Below the pieces are notes generated by a model, which was given only the letters and a program-made list of their open reading frames with translations, was not told where the DNA came from and made no database searches. Position numbers and translations under genes: made by a program. A stretch of DNA of 64,000 nt, taken from positions 806,001 to 870,000 of the forward strand of contig JADJPW010000002.1 in assembly GCA_016713035.1 (NCBI GenBank). Direction: 5' to 3'. This document shows positions 10,200 to 19,234 of this stretch, piece by piece; the first letter of the stretch is position 1; the number at the start of each line of letters is the position of its first letter. Source of the stretch: Verrucomicrobiaceae bacterium (GTDB lineage: Bacteria > Verrucomicrobiota > Verrucomicrobiia > Verrucomicrobiales > Verrucomicrobiaceae).

Positions 10200-10673
10200 A
10201 TGGCCCGCAGAAAGCGCGTTTATAACAAGGAAGTCCACAAAGACAGTCGCTACGACAGTGAGCTCGTCTCCGCCCTCATCGCTCGCGTCATGCAGAGCGG
10301 TAAAAAGGCTCTGGCAGAACGTACCGTCTATCGTGCGATCGACATCATCAACGAAAAGAGTGACAGCGTTCATCCGCTTGAGCTTTTCAATCGTGCGATC
10401 GAAAACGCCAAGCCTCGCGTGGAAGTGAAAGCTCGCCGCGTCGGTGGTGCTACTTATCAGGTGCCGCTTGAGGTTTCCCCTGATCGTCAGGTCGCTCTCG
10501 CGATGCGCTGGATCATCGGTTATGCCCGTGGTCGCAAAGGTCAGCCTATGTTCAATGCACTGGCCAATGAGCTGCGTGACGCCGCTCAAGGTCAAGGCAA
10601 CGCCGTCCGCAAGCGTGATGATGTGCATAAGCAAGCGCAAGCGAACCGCGCCTTTGCCCACTTCCGCTTCTAA
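10200..10673 (+). CDS. rpsG: 30S ribosomal protein S7
   Basis: 157 residues. S7 nucleates the head of the 30S subunit and lies near the E site. It starts MARRKRVYNKEVHKD, with family segments KKALAERTVYRAI, ELFNRAIENAKPRVEVKARRVGGATYQVP, and the C-terminal HKQAQANRAFAHFRF. It is placed between rpsL and fusA, the classical str-operon order, with 58 bases to fusA. Confidence 0.98.
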   Translation: MARRKRVYNKEVHKDSRYDSELVSALIARVMQSGKKALAERTVYRAIDIINEKSDSVHPLELFNRAIENAKPRVEVKARRVGGATYQVPLEVSPDRQVALAMRWIIGYARGRKGQPMFNALANELRDAAQGQGNAVRKRDDVHKQAQANRAFAHFRF

Positions 10674-10731
10674 TTGCCGCTACAGGCTCCTGATCCGCAT
10701 TTTTCTACACTTCACGCCTTTTTTCTGACCC

Positions 10732-12882
10732 ATGTCGAACCCTAACTCCCCCAACCGCGAATTCCCACTTGAGCGCACCCGGAACATCGGGATCTGCGCC
10801 CATATCGACGCGGGTAAGACCACCCTGACTGAGCGTATTCTGTTCTACACCGGCATGATCCACAAGATCGGCGAGGTGCATGACGGTGCTGCTACCACAG
10901 ACTGGATGGAGCAGGAAAAGGAGCGCGGCATCACCATCACGTCTGCTGCTGTGACCGCAAAGTGGAAGCAGCTCAAGGAAGCTGGCATCTACAAGTCCCG
11001 TGAGTTGGAAGACATTCGCGTCAATATCATCGACACTCCTGGACACGTGGACTTCACCGCTGAAGTGGAGCGTTCCCTTCGCGTGCTCGACGGCGCGATC
11101 TTCGTGCTCTGCGGTGTGGCAGGTGTGCAGCCGCAGTCTGAGACGGTTTATCGTCAGGCTGAGAAATACCGCGTTCCACGTATCGCCTTTGTTAATAAGA
11201 TGGACCGCACGGGGGCCAATTTCGACAATGTGGTGGAAGACGTTCGCAAAAAGCTGGGTGCTCCAGCATTCCCCATCCTTATCCCAATCGGTGCTGAAGA
11301 CAATTTGATCGGCCAGATCGACGTGGTGAACCAAAAAGCCATTATTTACTCGGATGACGAAAAGTTCGGCTCCAAGTACAACGTGCGTGAACTCGAAGGC
11401 GCTGAAATCGAAAAAGGCAAGGCGGCATACACCGAGCTTCTCGATGCTGTTTGCAGTGCGGATGATGAACTGGGCATGATGTTCCTCGAAGAGCAGCCCA
11501 TAGGCCCTGTAGAGCTCAAAGCAGGTCTCCGCCGCGCTGTGATCGCCAACAAAATCATCCCGATGGCTGGTGGTTCCGCCTTCAAGAACAAGGGCGTTCA
11601 GTATCTTATCGACGCCGTCATCGACTACCTTCCTGGTCCTCTCGACATCGAAGCGCAAAAGGGCACCGTGGTGGACGAGCCAGAAAACATCATCGAAGCG
11701 AAGCCGGATGATAACGGCAAATTCATCGCTCTTGGCTTCAAGCTCTGGTCCGACAAATTTGGCCGCCTCGTGTTCTTCCGCGTCTATTCCGGCTGTGTGA
11801 AGAAGGGTGACACCATCTACAATCCGCGCACACGTAAATCTGAGCGTGTCGGCCGCCTCATTCAGATCCAGGCTGCTGTCCATAAGGACATCGACTGCTG
11901 TTACTCGGGTGATATCGCCGCTCTCGTCGGTGTGAAAGACGTCCGCACGGGTGATACTTTCTGCTCCGAAGATCTCGACGTTCAGCTTGAGCCGCCAACT
12001 TTCCCTGAACCCGTTATCTCCATGGCTGTCGAGCCAAAGACCAAGGCAGACCAGGAAAAAATGGGCAACGCTCTCCAGCGCCTGTCCGAAGAAGATCCAA
12101 CCTTCTTCGTCAAGACCGACGAAGAAACCGGCCAGACTATCATCGCTGGCATGGGTGAACTTCACCTCGAAATTCCCTGCGACCGCCTCAAGCGCGAGCA
12201 CAAAGTGGAAACCAACACTGGCAAACCCCAGATCGCTTACCGTGAAACCCTCACGCAGGCTGCTGGTGGTGAAGGCAAGCTCGTCAAGCAGTCCGGTGGT
12301 CGTGGTCAGTATGGCCACGTTGTCATCACGGTTCGCCCTGGTGAGAAAGGCTCCGGCATCGTCGTCGAAAACAAAGTTGTCGGCGGCACCATTCCGAAGG
12401 AGTTCATCAATCCTGCCAAAGCGGGTTGTATCGAAGCTGCCCTCAATGGCATCATCGCTGGCTACCCGGTTATCGACATGCACATTGAATTGATCGACGG
12501 TTCCAGCCACGACGTCGATTCCAACGAAAACGCTTTCAAAATGGCCGGCATCTTCGCCGTCAAAGACGCACTGAAGAAAGCCAAGTGCATCCTTCTTGAG
12601 CCGATCATGGCCGTGGAAGCCTCCACACCGGAAGATTATCAAGGAGACATCCTCGGTGACCTTAATCGCCGCCGTGGCAAGATTCAAGGCATGGACATGC
12701 GTGGTGCAACCGCCGTGCTCCGCGCTGAAGTGCCGCTCGCTGAAATGTTTGGTTACTCCACCGCCATCCGCACCCTCTCCTCTGGCCGCGCTAGCTACAG
12801 CATGCAGCCTTCACACTTCGAGCAGGTGCCGCAGCAGATCGTCGATCAAATCGTCGAGCAGCGCGGCGGTGGCAAATCCTGA
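10732..12882 (+). CDS. fusA: Translation elongation factor G
   Basis: 716 residues. This is the GTPase that drives ribosomal translocation. The G-domain motifs are AHIDAGKTT (P-loop), DTPGHVDF and NKMDRTG. The ERGITI switch follows the P-loop, and the C-terminal domain has SGRASYSMQPSHFEQVP. It follows rpsG as in the str operon, but no tuf gene comes next; rpsJ begins 54 bases later, so EF-Tu is encoded elsewhere. It is complete, with no truncation. Confidence 0.98.
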   Translation: MSNPNSPNREFPLERTRNIGICAHIDAGKTTLTERILFYTGMIHKIGEVHDGAATTDWMEQEKERGITITSAAVTAKWKQLKEAGIYKSRELEDIRVNIIDTPGHVDFTAEVERSLRVLDGAIFVLCGVAGVQPQSETVYRQAEKYRVPRIAFVNKMDRTGANFDNVVEDVRKKLGAPAFPILIPIGAEDNLIGQIDVVNQKAIIYSDDEKFGSKYNVRELEGAEIEKGKAAYTELLDAVCSADDELGMMFLEEQPIGPVELKAGLRRAVIANKIIPMAGGSAFKNKGVQYLIDAVIDYLPGPLDIEAQKGTVVDEPENIIEAKPDDNGKFIALGFKLWSDKFGRLVFFRVYSGCVKKGDTIYNPRTRKSERVGRLIQIQAAVHKDIDCCYSGDIAALVGVKDVRTGDTFCSEDLDVQLEPPTFPEPVISMAVEPKTKADQEKMGNALQRLSEEDPTFFVKTDEETGQTIIAGMGELHLEIPCDRLKREHKVETNTGKPQIAYRETLTQAAGGEGKLVKQSGGRGQYGHVVITVRPGEKGSGIVVENKVVGGTIPKEFINPAKAGCIEAALNGIIAGYPVIDMHIELIDGSSHDVDSNENAFKMAGIFAVKDALKKAKCILLEPIMAVEASTPEDYQGDILGDLNRRRGKIQGMDMRGATAVLRAEVPLAEMFGYSTAIRTLSSGRASYSMQPSHFEQVPQQIVDQIVEQRGGGKS

Positions 12883-12936
12883 TCCGTTCTCTCCATTTTA
12901 TCTCAAAAAACCCCTTTTTAACCTCGCAGCATCGTC

Positions 12937-13248
12937 ATGACTAACCAGCAGCGCATCCGCATCCGTCTCCGCGCGTATGACTACCGCACGCTCGATAAGA
13001 GCACAGCGGACATCGTCGAAACCGCTAAGCGCACCGGCGCCCGCGTCGCAGGCCCTATCCCGCTTCCAACCCGCATCGAGAAATACAGCGTCAACCGCTC
13101 TCCGCATGTCGATAAGAAGTCCATGGACCAGTTCGAGCTGCGCACGCACAAGCGCCTCCTCGACATCGTCGATCCCACCTCCCGCACCGTGGATGAGCTC
13201 AAGAAGCTCAACCTCCCTTCCGGCGTGGACATCACCATCCGCATCTAA
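12937..13248 (+). CDS. rpsJ: 30S ribosomal protein S10
   Basis: 103 residues. It is part of the 30S head and, as NusE, also of antitermination complexes. Segments RIRLRAYDYRTLDKS, GPIPLPTRIEKYSVNRSPHVDKKS and RTHKRLLDIVDPT are canonical. It opens the S10 part of the cluster directly after fusA. Confidence 0.98.
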   Translation: MTNQQRIRIRLRAYDYRTLDKSTADIVETAKRTGARVAGPIPLPTRIEKYSVNRSPHVDKKSMDQFELRTHKRLLDIVDPTSRTVDELKKLNLPSGVDITIRI

Positions 13249-13292
13249 TTTTTCCTGCGAGCACCCCTAACACTACCCAGGAGGACACCATC

Positions 13293-13937
13293 ATGAGTCT
13301 CGGACTAATCGGCAAAAAACTCGGCATGACGAAAATCTACACGGAAAAAGGCGAAGCTATCGCTGTGACCGTAGTGGACGTCAGCGGCAACCAAATCATC
13401 CAAGTCAAGCGCAGCGACGGCAAGGACGGCTACACCGCCGTGCAGGTCGGCTACGGTGAGCAAAAAGAATTCCGCATCACGAAGCCCCTCATGGGCCACT
13501 TCAAGAAGCATGGCAGCGCTGCCAAGAAGATCGTGAAAGAATTCCGCCTCAAGAACGACGAAGCGCTCCCCGCCGCTGATGCGAAGTATGACGCAAGCAT
13601 CTTCGCCGCTGGCCAGATCGTCGATGTCATCGGCACCACCAAAGGTAAAGGATTCCAAGGCGTCGTGAAACGCTACAACTTCGCTGGTCAGCCCCAGTCG
13701 CACGGTTCCATGATGCATCGCCGCCCTGGTTCCATCGGTTGCCGTCTCACACCCGGTCTCGTCTGGAGAAACCAAAAGATGCCTGGTCATGACGGTGTGG
13801 ACCGCCGCACCACCCAGAATCTCGTCGTCGTGCAGAGCCGCCCTGAAGAAGGCCTCTTGCTCATCAAAGGCTCCATCCCCGGCAACAAAGGCAGCATCGT
13901 CGTCGTGCGCCCCGGTAAGAAAGCCGTCGCTAAATAA
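13293..13937 (+). CDS. rplC: 50S ribosomal protein L3
   Basis: 214 residues. It assembles early into the 50S subunit near the peptidyl transferase centre. It starts MSLGLIGKKLGMTKIYTEKG, with GTTKGKGFQGVVKR and the loop SHGSMMHRRPGSIG. The following LTPGLVWRNQKMPGHDG differs a little from the common proteobacterial loop. A strong ribosome-binding site, AGGAGG, lies about 12 bases before the ATG. It is followed by rplD after 22 bases. Confidence 0.97.
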   Translation: MSLGLIGKKLGMTKIYTEKGEAIAVTVVDVSGNQIIQVKRSDGKDGYTAVQVGYGEQKEFRITKPLMGHFKKHGSAAKKIVKEFRLKNDEALPAADAKYDASIFAAGQIVDVIGTTKGKGFQGVVKRYNFAGQPQSHGSMMHRRPGSIGCRLTPGLVWRNQKMPGHDGVDRRTTQNLVVVQSRPEEGLLLIKGSIPGNKGSIVVVRPGKKAVAK

Positions 13938-13959
13938 TCACCAGAGGAACTGAATCGCC

Positions 13960-14565
13960 ATGTCCCAAGTTCTAACAGCAGACGCCGCCAAAGCGGCCCA
14001 AATCAACCTCACTGAGGGCCATCAAGGCTCACAGGCACTCCATGAGACCGTCGTCGCCTACCGCGCGAACCGTCGTCAAGGCACTGCCTGCACGAAAAAC
14101 CGCTCAGAAGTCTCTGGCTCCGGCAAAAAGCTCTGGAACCAAAAAGGCACCGGTAATGCTCGTATGGGCTCCAAGCGCTCCCCAATCTGGAGTGGTGGTG
14201 GTGTCGTCTTCGGCCCTCGTCCTCGTGATTACTCCAAGAAAATCACCAAAAACGCCAAGAAGCTCGCTTTCCGTGCTGCCTTGACCGCTCGCATCAATGA
14301 CGGTGCTGTCATCACTACTGGCGATTTCGCCGTAGCAGATGGCAAAACCAAGTCGTTCGTCTCCGCTGTGAGCAAACTCAGCATCGCTAAAAACGTGCTG
14401 CTCATCGGCAACAAATTCGACGAAGTCACCTTCCGCGCAGCACGCAACGTCCAAAACGTCCAACTCATGGCCGCAACCGACGTGAACGCTGAGAACCTCC
14501 TCCGCTACCAGGCCATCGTCGTGGCCGGTGACGCCCTTCAAACCCTTGCCCAGAGGACCGCCTGA
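13960..14565 (+). CDS. rplD: 50S ribosomal protein L4
   Basis: 201 residues. It lines the exit tunnel and, in some bacteria, represses its own operon. Recognised by YRANRRQGTACTKNRSEVSGSGKKLWNQ-type tunnel-loop residues, GNARMGSKRSPIWSGGG and FGPRPRDYSKK. It ends two bases before the rplW start, so the two are probably translationally coupled. The C-terminal part is divergent, as usual for L4. Confidence 0.97.
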   Translation: MSQVLTADAAKAAQINLTEGHQGSQALHETVVAYRANRRQGTACTKNRSEVSGSGKKLWNQKGTGNARMGSKRSPIWSGGGVVFGPRPRDYSKKITKNAKKLAFRAALTARINDGAVITTGDFAVADGKTKSFVSAVSKLSIAKNVLLIGNKFDEVTFRAARNVQNVQLMAATDVNAENLLRYQAIVVAGDALQTLAQRTA

Positions 14566-14567
14566 TT

Positions 14568-14852
14568 ATGAGAGACCTGCATAAAGTCATCCAGACCATC
14601 CGCCTTACCGAGAAAGCCACGCTGCTCGGCGAGAAGAACAATGAGTACGTCTTCCGTGTCGATCCGCAGTCCACGAAGATCGACATCAAGCACGCAATCG
14701 AAAAGCTCTTTGGTAAGAAAGTCGAAGGCGTCCGCACCTCCAACGTTTCTGGCAAAGCTAAGCGCGAACGCCGCGCCGACTATGGCCGCACCAATCATTG
14801 GAAAAAGGCCGTCGTCCGTCTCAAAGAGGGCGAAAAACTCGACCTCGCCTGA
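14568..14852 (+). CDS. rplW: 50S ribosomal protein L23
   Basis: 94 residues. It sits at the tunnel exit, where trigger factor and SRP dock. MRDLHKVIQTIRLTEKATLL is followed by YVFRVDPQSTKIDIKHAIEKLFGKKVEGVRT, the L23 core, and RTNHWKKAVVRLKEGEKLDLA. Tight spacing to rplD and a 59-base gap to rplB. Confidence 0.97.
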   Translation: MRDLHKVIQTIRLTEKATLLGEKNNEYVFRVDPQSTKIDIKHAIEKLFGKKVEGVRTSNVSGKAKRERRADYGRTNHWKKAVVRLKEGEKLDLA

Positions 14853-14911
14853 TTCTACGTTTCCCCGTCACCTTTTTGACACCCTAGTCAACCCTTTACA
14901 CTGACACCACC

Positions 14912-15748
14912 ATGGCGCTGAAAACCTTCAAGCCCAACACACCGACGAATCGTTACAAGGAGTGGAACTCGTTCGACGAGATCACCAAGGACACCCCGCA
15001 GAAAAGCCTCACCGTGGCTCTGCGTCGTTCTGGTGGCCGTAACAACACCGGTCGTATCACCTGCCGTCATATCGGCGGTGGTCATGACAAGCGTTATCGC
15101 CTGATCGACTTCAAGCGTCTCCGCCGTGGTGAAGCCGCGAAAGTCATCGCCATCGAATACGATCCAAATCGCAGTGCCCGCATTGCCTTGGTTGAGTATA
15201 AGGACGGTGAACGCGCCTACATTCTCGCCCCTGCACAGCTCGGCGTCGGTGCCAGCGTCATGGCTGGTGAAAATGCCGCTCCTGATGTCGGCAACGCTCT
15301 TCCTCTTGCTAAGATCCCTCTGGGTATGAGCATTCATAACATCGAACTCGTCCCTGGACGTGGTGGCGTCGCCGCCCGTGCTGCTGGTCAGGCCGCTGTT
15401 CTGAGCAACCGTGAAGGTGAATACGCCCTAGTGCGCATGCCTTCCGGTGAAATCCGCAAAATCCTCGCTGTCTGCTACGCGACCATCGGTCAAGTGGGCA
15501 ATATCGAGCACATGAATGTCGTCTCCGGCAAAGCAGGCCGCACTCGCTGGCAGGGTGTGCGTCCAACCGTCCGCGGTATGTGTATGAACCCTATTGACCA
15601 TCCTAACGGCGGTGGTGAAGGTCGTTCCAAGTCGGGTGGTGGTCGTCAGCATCTTCTCAGCCCATGGGGCCATGCAAAGGGTGAAAAAACCCGCAACAAG
15701 AAGAAAGCGACCGGCAAACTCATCGTCCAGCATCGCAAAGGTAAGTAA
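14912..15748 (+). CDS. rplB: 50S ribosomal protein L2
   Basis: 278 residues. It is needed for subunit association and peptidyl transferase activity. It starts MALKTFKPNTPTNRYK, with GRNNTGRITCRHIGGGHDKRYR, the core PLGMSIHNIELVPGRGG, and the conserved C-terminal RGMCMNPIDHPNGGGEGRS with its catalytic-centre histidine. Position between rplW and rpsS is canonical. Confidence 0.98.
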   Translation: MALKTFKPNTPTNRYKEWNSFDEITKDTPQKSLTVALRRSGGRNNTGRITCRHIGGGHDKRYRLIDFKRLRRGEAAKVIAIEYDPNRSARIALVEYKDGERAYILAPAQLGVGASVMAGENAAPDVGNALPLAKIPLGMSIHNIELVPGRGGVAARAAGQAAVLSNREGEYALVRMPSGEIRKILAVCYATIGQVGNIEHMNVVSGKAGRTRWQGVRPTVRGMCMNPIDHPNGGGEGRSKSGGGRQHLLSPWGHAKGEKTRNKKKATGKLIVQHRKGK

Positions 15749-15772
15749 TTCAATTCTGATTCTCCGACTCCT

Positions 15773-16054
15773 ATGGCACGTTCCCTGAAAAAAGGCCCCT
15801 TCATCCAACAAGCCCTCCTCGACAAGGTGGACAAAATGAATGAATCGAAAGGCGGCAAGCGCCCCATCAAGACCTGGGCTCGCTCCTCCATGATCACCCC
15901 TGATCTTGTCGGTCATACCTTCCTCGTCCATAACGGTAAAGACTTCGTCTCCGTTTATGCCACGGAAAACATGGTCGGTCACCGTCTCGGCGAATTCGCT
16001 CTCACACGTATCTTCAAGTCCCACGGTGCTGTCACTGTGAAGGCTGCTAAGTAA
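15773..16054 (+). CDS. rpsS: 30S ribosomal protein S19
   Basis: 93 residues. It is part of the 30S head, complexed with S13. MARSLKKGPFIQQALLDKVDKMN, RSSMITPDLVGHTFLVHNGK and MVGHRLGEFALTR are canonical. In the usual S10 operon rplV comes next; here a secreted coiled-coil gene intervenes, starting 38 bases downstream. Confidence 0.98.
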   Translation: MARSLKKGPFIQQALLDKVDKMNESKGGKRPIKTWARSSMITPDLVGHTFLVHNGKDFVSVYATENMVGHRLGEFALTRIFKSHGAVTVKAAK

Positions 16055-16092
16055 TCCCTTCTACCCCTCCGATTCCTCTCTCGCGACATCTC

Positions 16093-16887
16093 ATGCTCAC
16101 ACGTTCCACAACACGCATCATGACCACACTGCTCTTCGTAGCCGTGTCGTCCCTGCGTGCGCAGAACGTGGCAGAGATCGCACTGGAGAATCGCGAGCTG
16201 CACACCACGCTCGCTGTCGCTGCGGAGAAGATCAAAACGCTCGAAAGCACCGCCGCAGCCGCCAAGGCCAAGAGCGATGCACTCGCCCAGTCTGCTGCGG
16301 CTGCCAATCAGGAAGCCGCCGAACTCAAAGACCGCTACGAAAAACTCCGCGGACTACTCGAAGGCCTGGGCATCGGCGCACTCGAAAATAGCAAAGATCA
16401 GAGCCAAGAGCGCCTCCTCGCTGCCCTCAGCGACTTGCGCATCATCAAGCAACAGCGCGACGAGCTCGCAGGCTCTCTCATGGAAGTCGCAGAAGCCAGC
16501 GTCGCACTCGCACGCAGCGCTCCGAATGCAGATCCAGCGGCAGCTGACAAACTCAACAAAACGCTTACCAACGCTGATGGCCTTCTTAGCAAGATCGGCG
16601 GCACTGCACCAGCGGATGGAGCCGCTGCCGGAGACCTGCAAAATGCACGCGTCGTCTCCATGAAACCCGAGCTAGGCATCGCCGTGATCAATCTGGGCCG
16701 TAAAGACGGCGTGAAGCCAGGCATGCCATTTGAAATTTATCGCGAGGACAAGCCCATCGCAAAAGTCCTCATCACAGAAGTTCGCAGCACCGTCGCTGGA
16801 GCTGTTGTTCAAGAGCTAGCCAACCCTGCCGACCCTGTTCGCGTCGGTGATGCTGGCCGCGCAGAAATCACCGCCCGCCAGTTTTAA
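16093..16887 (+). CDS. Secreted Ala-rich coiled-coil protein inserted in the S10 operon
   Basis: 264 residues, of unknown function. An N-terminal signal peptide (hydrophobic MTTLLFVAVSSLRA, probable cut before QN) leads into a long Ala/Glu/Lys coiled coil at about residues 25-150, then an Ala/Asp-rich linker. A compact beta-rich C-terminal domain follows, at about 190-264 (VVSMKPELGIAVINLG, DGVKPGMPFEIYR, KVLITEVRSTVAGAVV, VRVGDAGR). The layout, with a membrane-targeted coiled coil plus beta domain, recalls envelope scaffold proteins such as MreC, but I see no specific homology. It sits between rpsS (38 bases) and rplV (24 bases) on the same strand, so it should be co-transcribed with the ribosomal genes. 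No frameshift; codon use looks like its neighbours. Confidence 0.8.
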   Translation: MLTRSTTRIMTTLLFVAVSSLRAQNVAEIALENRELHTTLAVAAEKIKTLESTAAAAKAKSDALAQSAAAANQEAAELKDRYEKLRGLLEGLGIGALENSKDQSQERLLAALSDLRIIKQQRDELAGSLMEVAEASVALARSAPNADPAAADKLNKTLTNADGLLSKIGGTAPADGAAAGDLQNARVVSMKPELGIAVINLGRKDGVKPGMPFEIYREDKPIAKVLITEVRSTVAGAVVQELANPADPVRVGDAGRAEITARQF

Positions 16888-16911
16888 ATCCCCTTTTCAT
16901 CGTCACTGATT

Positions 16912-17331
16912 ATGTCAGCACCCGCCACCGTCCGCTCCACCTACAAATACGCCCGGATTTCTCCCCAGAAAGCCCGTCAGGTCACCCGCGCAATCACCGG
17001 CATGCCCGTGAGCCAGGCCCTCAGCGTTCTCGACTTCACTCCCAAAAAAGGAGCGCTCATTGTTGCCAAGGCTCTGCGCAGCGCCGTCGCCAATGCAGAA
17101 AACAATCACGAGCTAGACGCCAGCGAAATGATCGTCACCAGCGCTACCAGCACTCCTGGACCAGCCCTCAGCCGCATGATGCCACGCGCACGTGGTTCAG
17201 GCGCTGCCATCAAAAAGCGCATGAGCCACATCACAGTCATCATCGGCGCAAAACCCGAAGAAAAGGCTGAAGAAAGCTCCAAAGCCGCAAGACCGGCCCG
17301 CAAAAAGGCCGCCAAAAAATCCGCCGAATAA
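16912..17331 (+). CDS. rplV: 50S ribosomal protein L22
   Basis: 139 residues. It lines the exit tunnel with its long beta-hairpin. STYKYARISPQKARQVTRAITGMPV, AKALRSAVANAENNHELD, and the hairpin PALSRMMPRARGSGAAIKKRMSHITVII are recognisable. A basic extension (SSKAARPARKKAAKKSAE) lies beyond the usual end. It resumes the normal S10 gene order after the inserted secreted protein. Confidence 0.97.
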   Translation: MSAPATVRSTYKYARISPQKARQVTRAITGMPVSQALSVLDFTPKKGALIVAKALRSAVANAENNHELDASEMIVTSATSTPGPALSRMMPRARGSGAAIKKRMSHITVIIGAKPEEKAEESSKAARPARKKAAKKSAE

Positions 17332-17366
17332 TCCCTCTCGTCACTTAACACCTCGATACGCACCTT

Positions 17367-18167
17367 ATGGGCCAGAAAGTTAATCCAATCGGTTTCCGCC
17401 TCGCCGTCACCAAAGACTGGCGCTCCAAGTGGTATGCTCCTAAGAAGGAGTTCGCCGATTCCCTTCACAGCGACATCGCCATCCGCACTTACCTCAAGGA
17501 AAAGCTGATGCAGGCCGCTCTCTCCAAAATCGTCATCGAACGTGCTTGGAATCAGGTCCGCGTGACGCTGCATAGCGCACGCCCAGGTCTCGTCATTGGT
17601 CGTAAAGGCCAAGAAATCGAGGTCATGAGCCAAAAGATTTCCGAAATGTGCGGTGGCCGACAGGTCAAGATCGACATCTTCGAAATCAAGCAACCAGAAC
17701 TCGATGCCCAGCTCGTTGCTGAGGCCGTCACCGTGCAGCTTGAGCGTCGTATTTCTTTCCGCCGTGCCATGAAGCGTGCTGTGCAGACCGCCATGGATAT
17801 GGGTGCCGATGGTATCCGAATCCGCGTCGCTGGCCGTCTTGGTGGTGCTGACATCGCCCGCGCAGAGTGGTATCGCCAGGGTAAAGTGCCCCTTCAGACC
17901 CTGCGTATCCCGATCGACTATGGTTTTGCTGAAGCACGCACCGTGTACGGCATCATCGGCTGTAAAGTCTGGCTCAACCGTGGCAATGCATCCGAAAACG
18001 CTCGTCCACGTGAAGAGCGCCGCCCACGCCGTGACCGTAACGACGGCCCTGGCGGAGTCGGCCCCCGTGGTGGCGCTGGTGCCCGTGGCGGCCAACGTGG
18101 CCGTGGAGCCCCGCAAGCCGGCCCAGAAGCCGCTCCTGCCGAAGCTGCAGCACCTGCTGCCGCCTGA
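17367..18167 (+). CDS. rpsC: 30S ribosomal protein S3 with long Gly/Arg/Ala tail
   Basis: 266 residues, longer than the common length of about 210-235. It starts MGQKVNPIGFRLAVTKDWRSKWY. The KH domain has the GRKG loop in LVIGRKGQEIE, and the C-terminal domain has RISFRRAMKRAVQTAMDMGADGIRIRVAGRLGGADIARAEW. After YGIIGCKVWLNRG the extra length is a low-complexity tail (GGAGARGGQRGRGAPQ, then Ala/Pro/Glu). S3 forms the mRNA entry site with S4 and S5. Confidence 0.97.
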   Translation: MGQKVNPIGFRLAVTKDWRSKWYAPKKEFADSLHSDIAIRTYLKEKLMQAALSKIVIERAWNQVRVTLHSARPGLVIGRKGQEIEVMSQKISEMCGGRQVKIDIFEIKQPELDAQLVAEAVTVQLERRISFRRAMKRAVQTAMDMGADGIRIRVAGRLGGADIARAEWYRQGKVPLQTLRIPIDYGFAEARTVYGIIGCKVWLNRGNASENARPREERRPRRDRNDGPGGVGPRGGAGARGGQRGRGAPQAGPEAAPAEAAAPAAA

Positions 18168-18206
18168 TTACCCAATCCAAATTTCAAATCTCCAATTTAG
18201 ACTTCC

Positions 18207-18629
18207 ATGGCCTTACTCCCCAGCAGAACCAAATACCGCAAGCAGCAGCGCGGCAACCGCGCTGGCAATGCCACCAGCGGCAACAAGCTCGACTTCGGCG
18301 ACTACGGTTTGCAGCTTCTTGATCGCGGCTGGATCAAAAACAACCAGATCGAAGCCTGCCGTGTGGCCCTCACCCGCTTCCTCAAGCGTAAAGGTAAGGT
18401 CTTCATCCGCATCTTCCCACACAAGCCAGTCACCCAGCGCCCACCAGAAGTCCGAATGGGTAAAGGTAAAGGCGCTCCAGAGTTCTGGGTCGCAGTGGTG
18501 CTCCCAGGCCATATGATGTTTGAAATCTCCGGCGTCAATGAAGCAACCGCCCGCGAAGCCTGCCGCCTCGCAGCCAACAAGATCGGCATCCGCAGCCGCT
18601 TTGTCACCCGCGAATCCCTCCACAAATAA
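18207..18629 (+). CDS. rplP: 50S ribosomal protein L16
   Basis: 140 residues. It contacts A-site tRNA. MALLPSRTKYRKQQRGNRAGNA, the central RVALTRFLKRKGKVFIRIFPHKPVTQRPPEVRMGKGKGAPEFWVA, and ATAREACRLAANKI are canonical. Gaps to rpsC and rpmC are about 40 bases each. Confidence 0.98.
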   Translation: MALLPSRTKYRKQQRGNRAGNATSGNKLDFGDYGLQLLDRGWIKNNQIEACRVALTRFLKRKGKVFIRIFPHKPVTQRPPEVRMGKGKGAPEFWVAVVLPGHMMFEISGVNEATAREACRLAANKIGIRSRFVTRESLHK

Positions 18630-18668
18630 GAAACGGCGCCCAGCGAACCCGCGAACCGAGAAAACGTC

Positions 18669-18881
18669 ATGAAAATCAAAGAACTCCGTGAATCCAGCGT
18701 CGAAGAGCTTTCTGCCCGCCGCCGTGAGCTCAAGCAAGAAGCCCTGAACCTGCGCATTCAGCAGCAGAGCGGCCAGCTTGAAAATCCAGCACGTCTCAAG
18801 CACATCCGCCGTGAGATCGCTCGTATCGAAACCATCATCACCCAGCGCTCCCAGGCCGCAACGGCCCAGAAAGCCGCTTAA
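18669..18881 (+). CDS. rpmC: 50S ribosomal protein L29
   Basis: 70 residues, two-helix protein at the tunnel exit. MKIKELRESSVEELSARRRELKQEALNLRIQQQSGQLENPARLKHIRREIARIET is a typical L29. The tail is a short Ala/Gln/Lys extension. The order rplP-rpmC-rpsQ is standard. Confidence 0.97.
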   Translation: MKIKELRESSVEELSARRRELKQEALNLRIQQQSGQLENPARLKHIRREIARIETIITQRSQAATAQKAA

Positions 18882-18913
18882 TCCGCCTCTAAACACCCCT
18901 TTCACCTGAAACC

Positions 18914-19195
18914 ATGAGCGAGGCCACTACCGCAACCGCCCCTACCGACAAGAAGCCCGTGCAGAAAACGCGCGTTGGCGTCGTCACTTCCGCCAAAATG
19001 ACCAAGACCATCGTGGTCGAAGTCGAGCGTCGTGTTCCCCACCCACGCTTCAAAAAGATCGTCCGCAAGACTTCCAAATTCTACGCTCACGACGAAAAGT
19101 CCGAAGCCAAAGAAGGCGACAAAGTCCTCATCAGCGAAACCCGCCCTCTTTCCAAGCTCAAGCGCTGGAATCTGGCCGAGGTGCTCAAGCACTAA
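18914..19195 (+). CDS. rpsQ: 30S ribosomal protein S17
   Basis: 93 residues. It binds 16S rRNA helices in the body of the 30S. After an acidic/Thr-rich start (MSEATTATAPTDKK) come TRVGVVTSAKMTKTIVVEVERRVPHPRFKKIVRKTSKFYAHDE and SETRPLSKLKRWNLAEVL, the S17 OB fold. A 39-base gap separates it from rplN. Confidence 0.97.
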   Translation: MSEATTATAPTDKKPVQKTRVGVVTSAKMTKTIVVEVERRVPHPRFKKIVRKTSKFYAHDEKSEAKEGDKVLISETRPLSKLKRWNLAEVLKH

Positions 19196-19234
19196 TCATC
19201 TCAATAACCACCCAACCCACGGAGGACCGACCTT

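Noticed and set aside
10705..12687. Open frame of 660 codons opposite fusA
   Set aside because: Same shadow effect over a highly conserved gene; composition is unlike a real protein.
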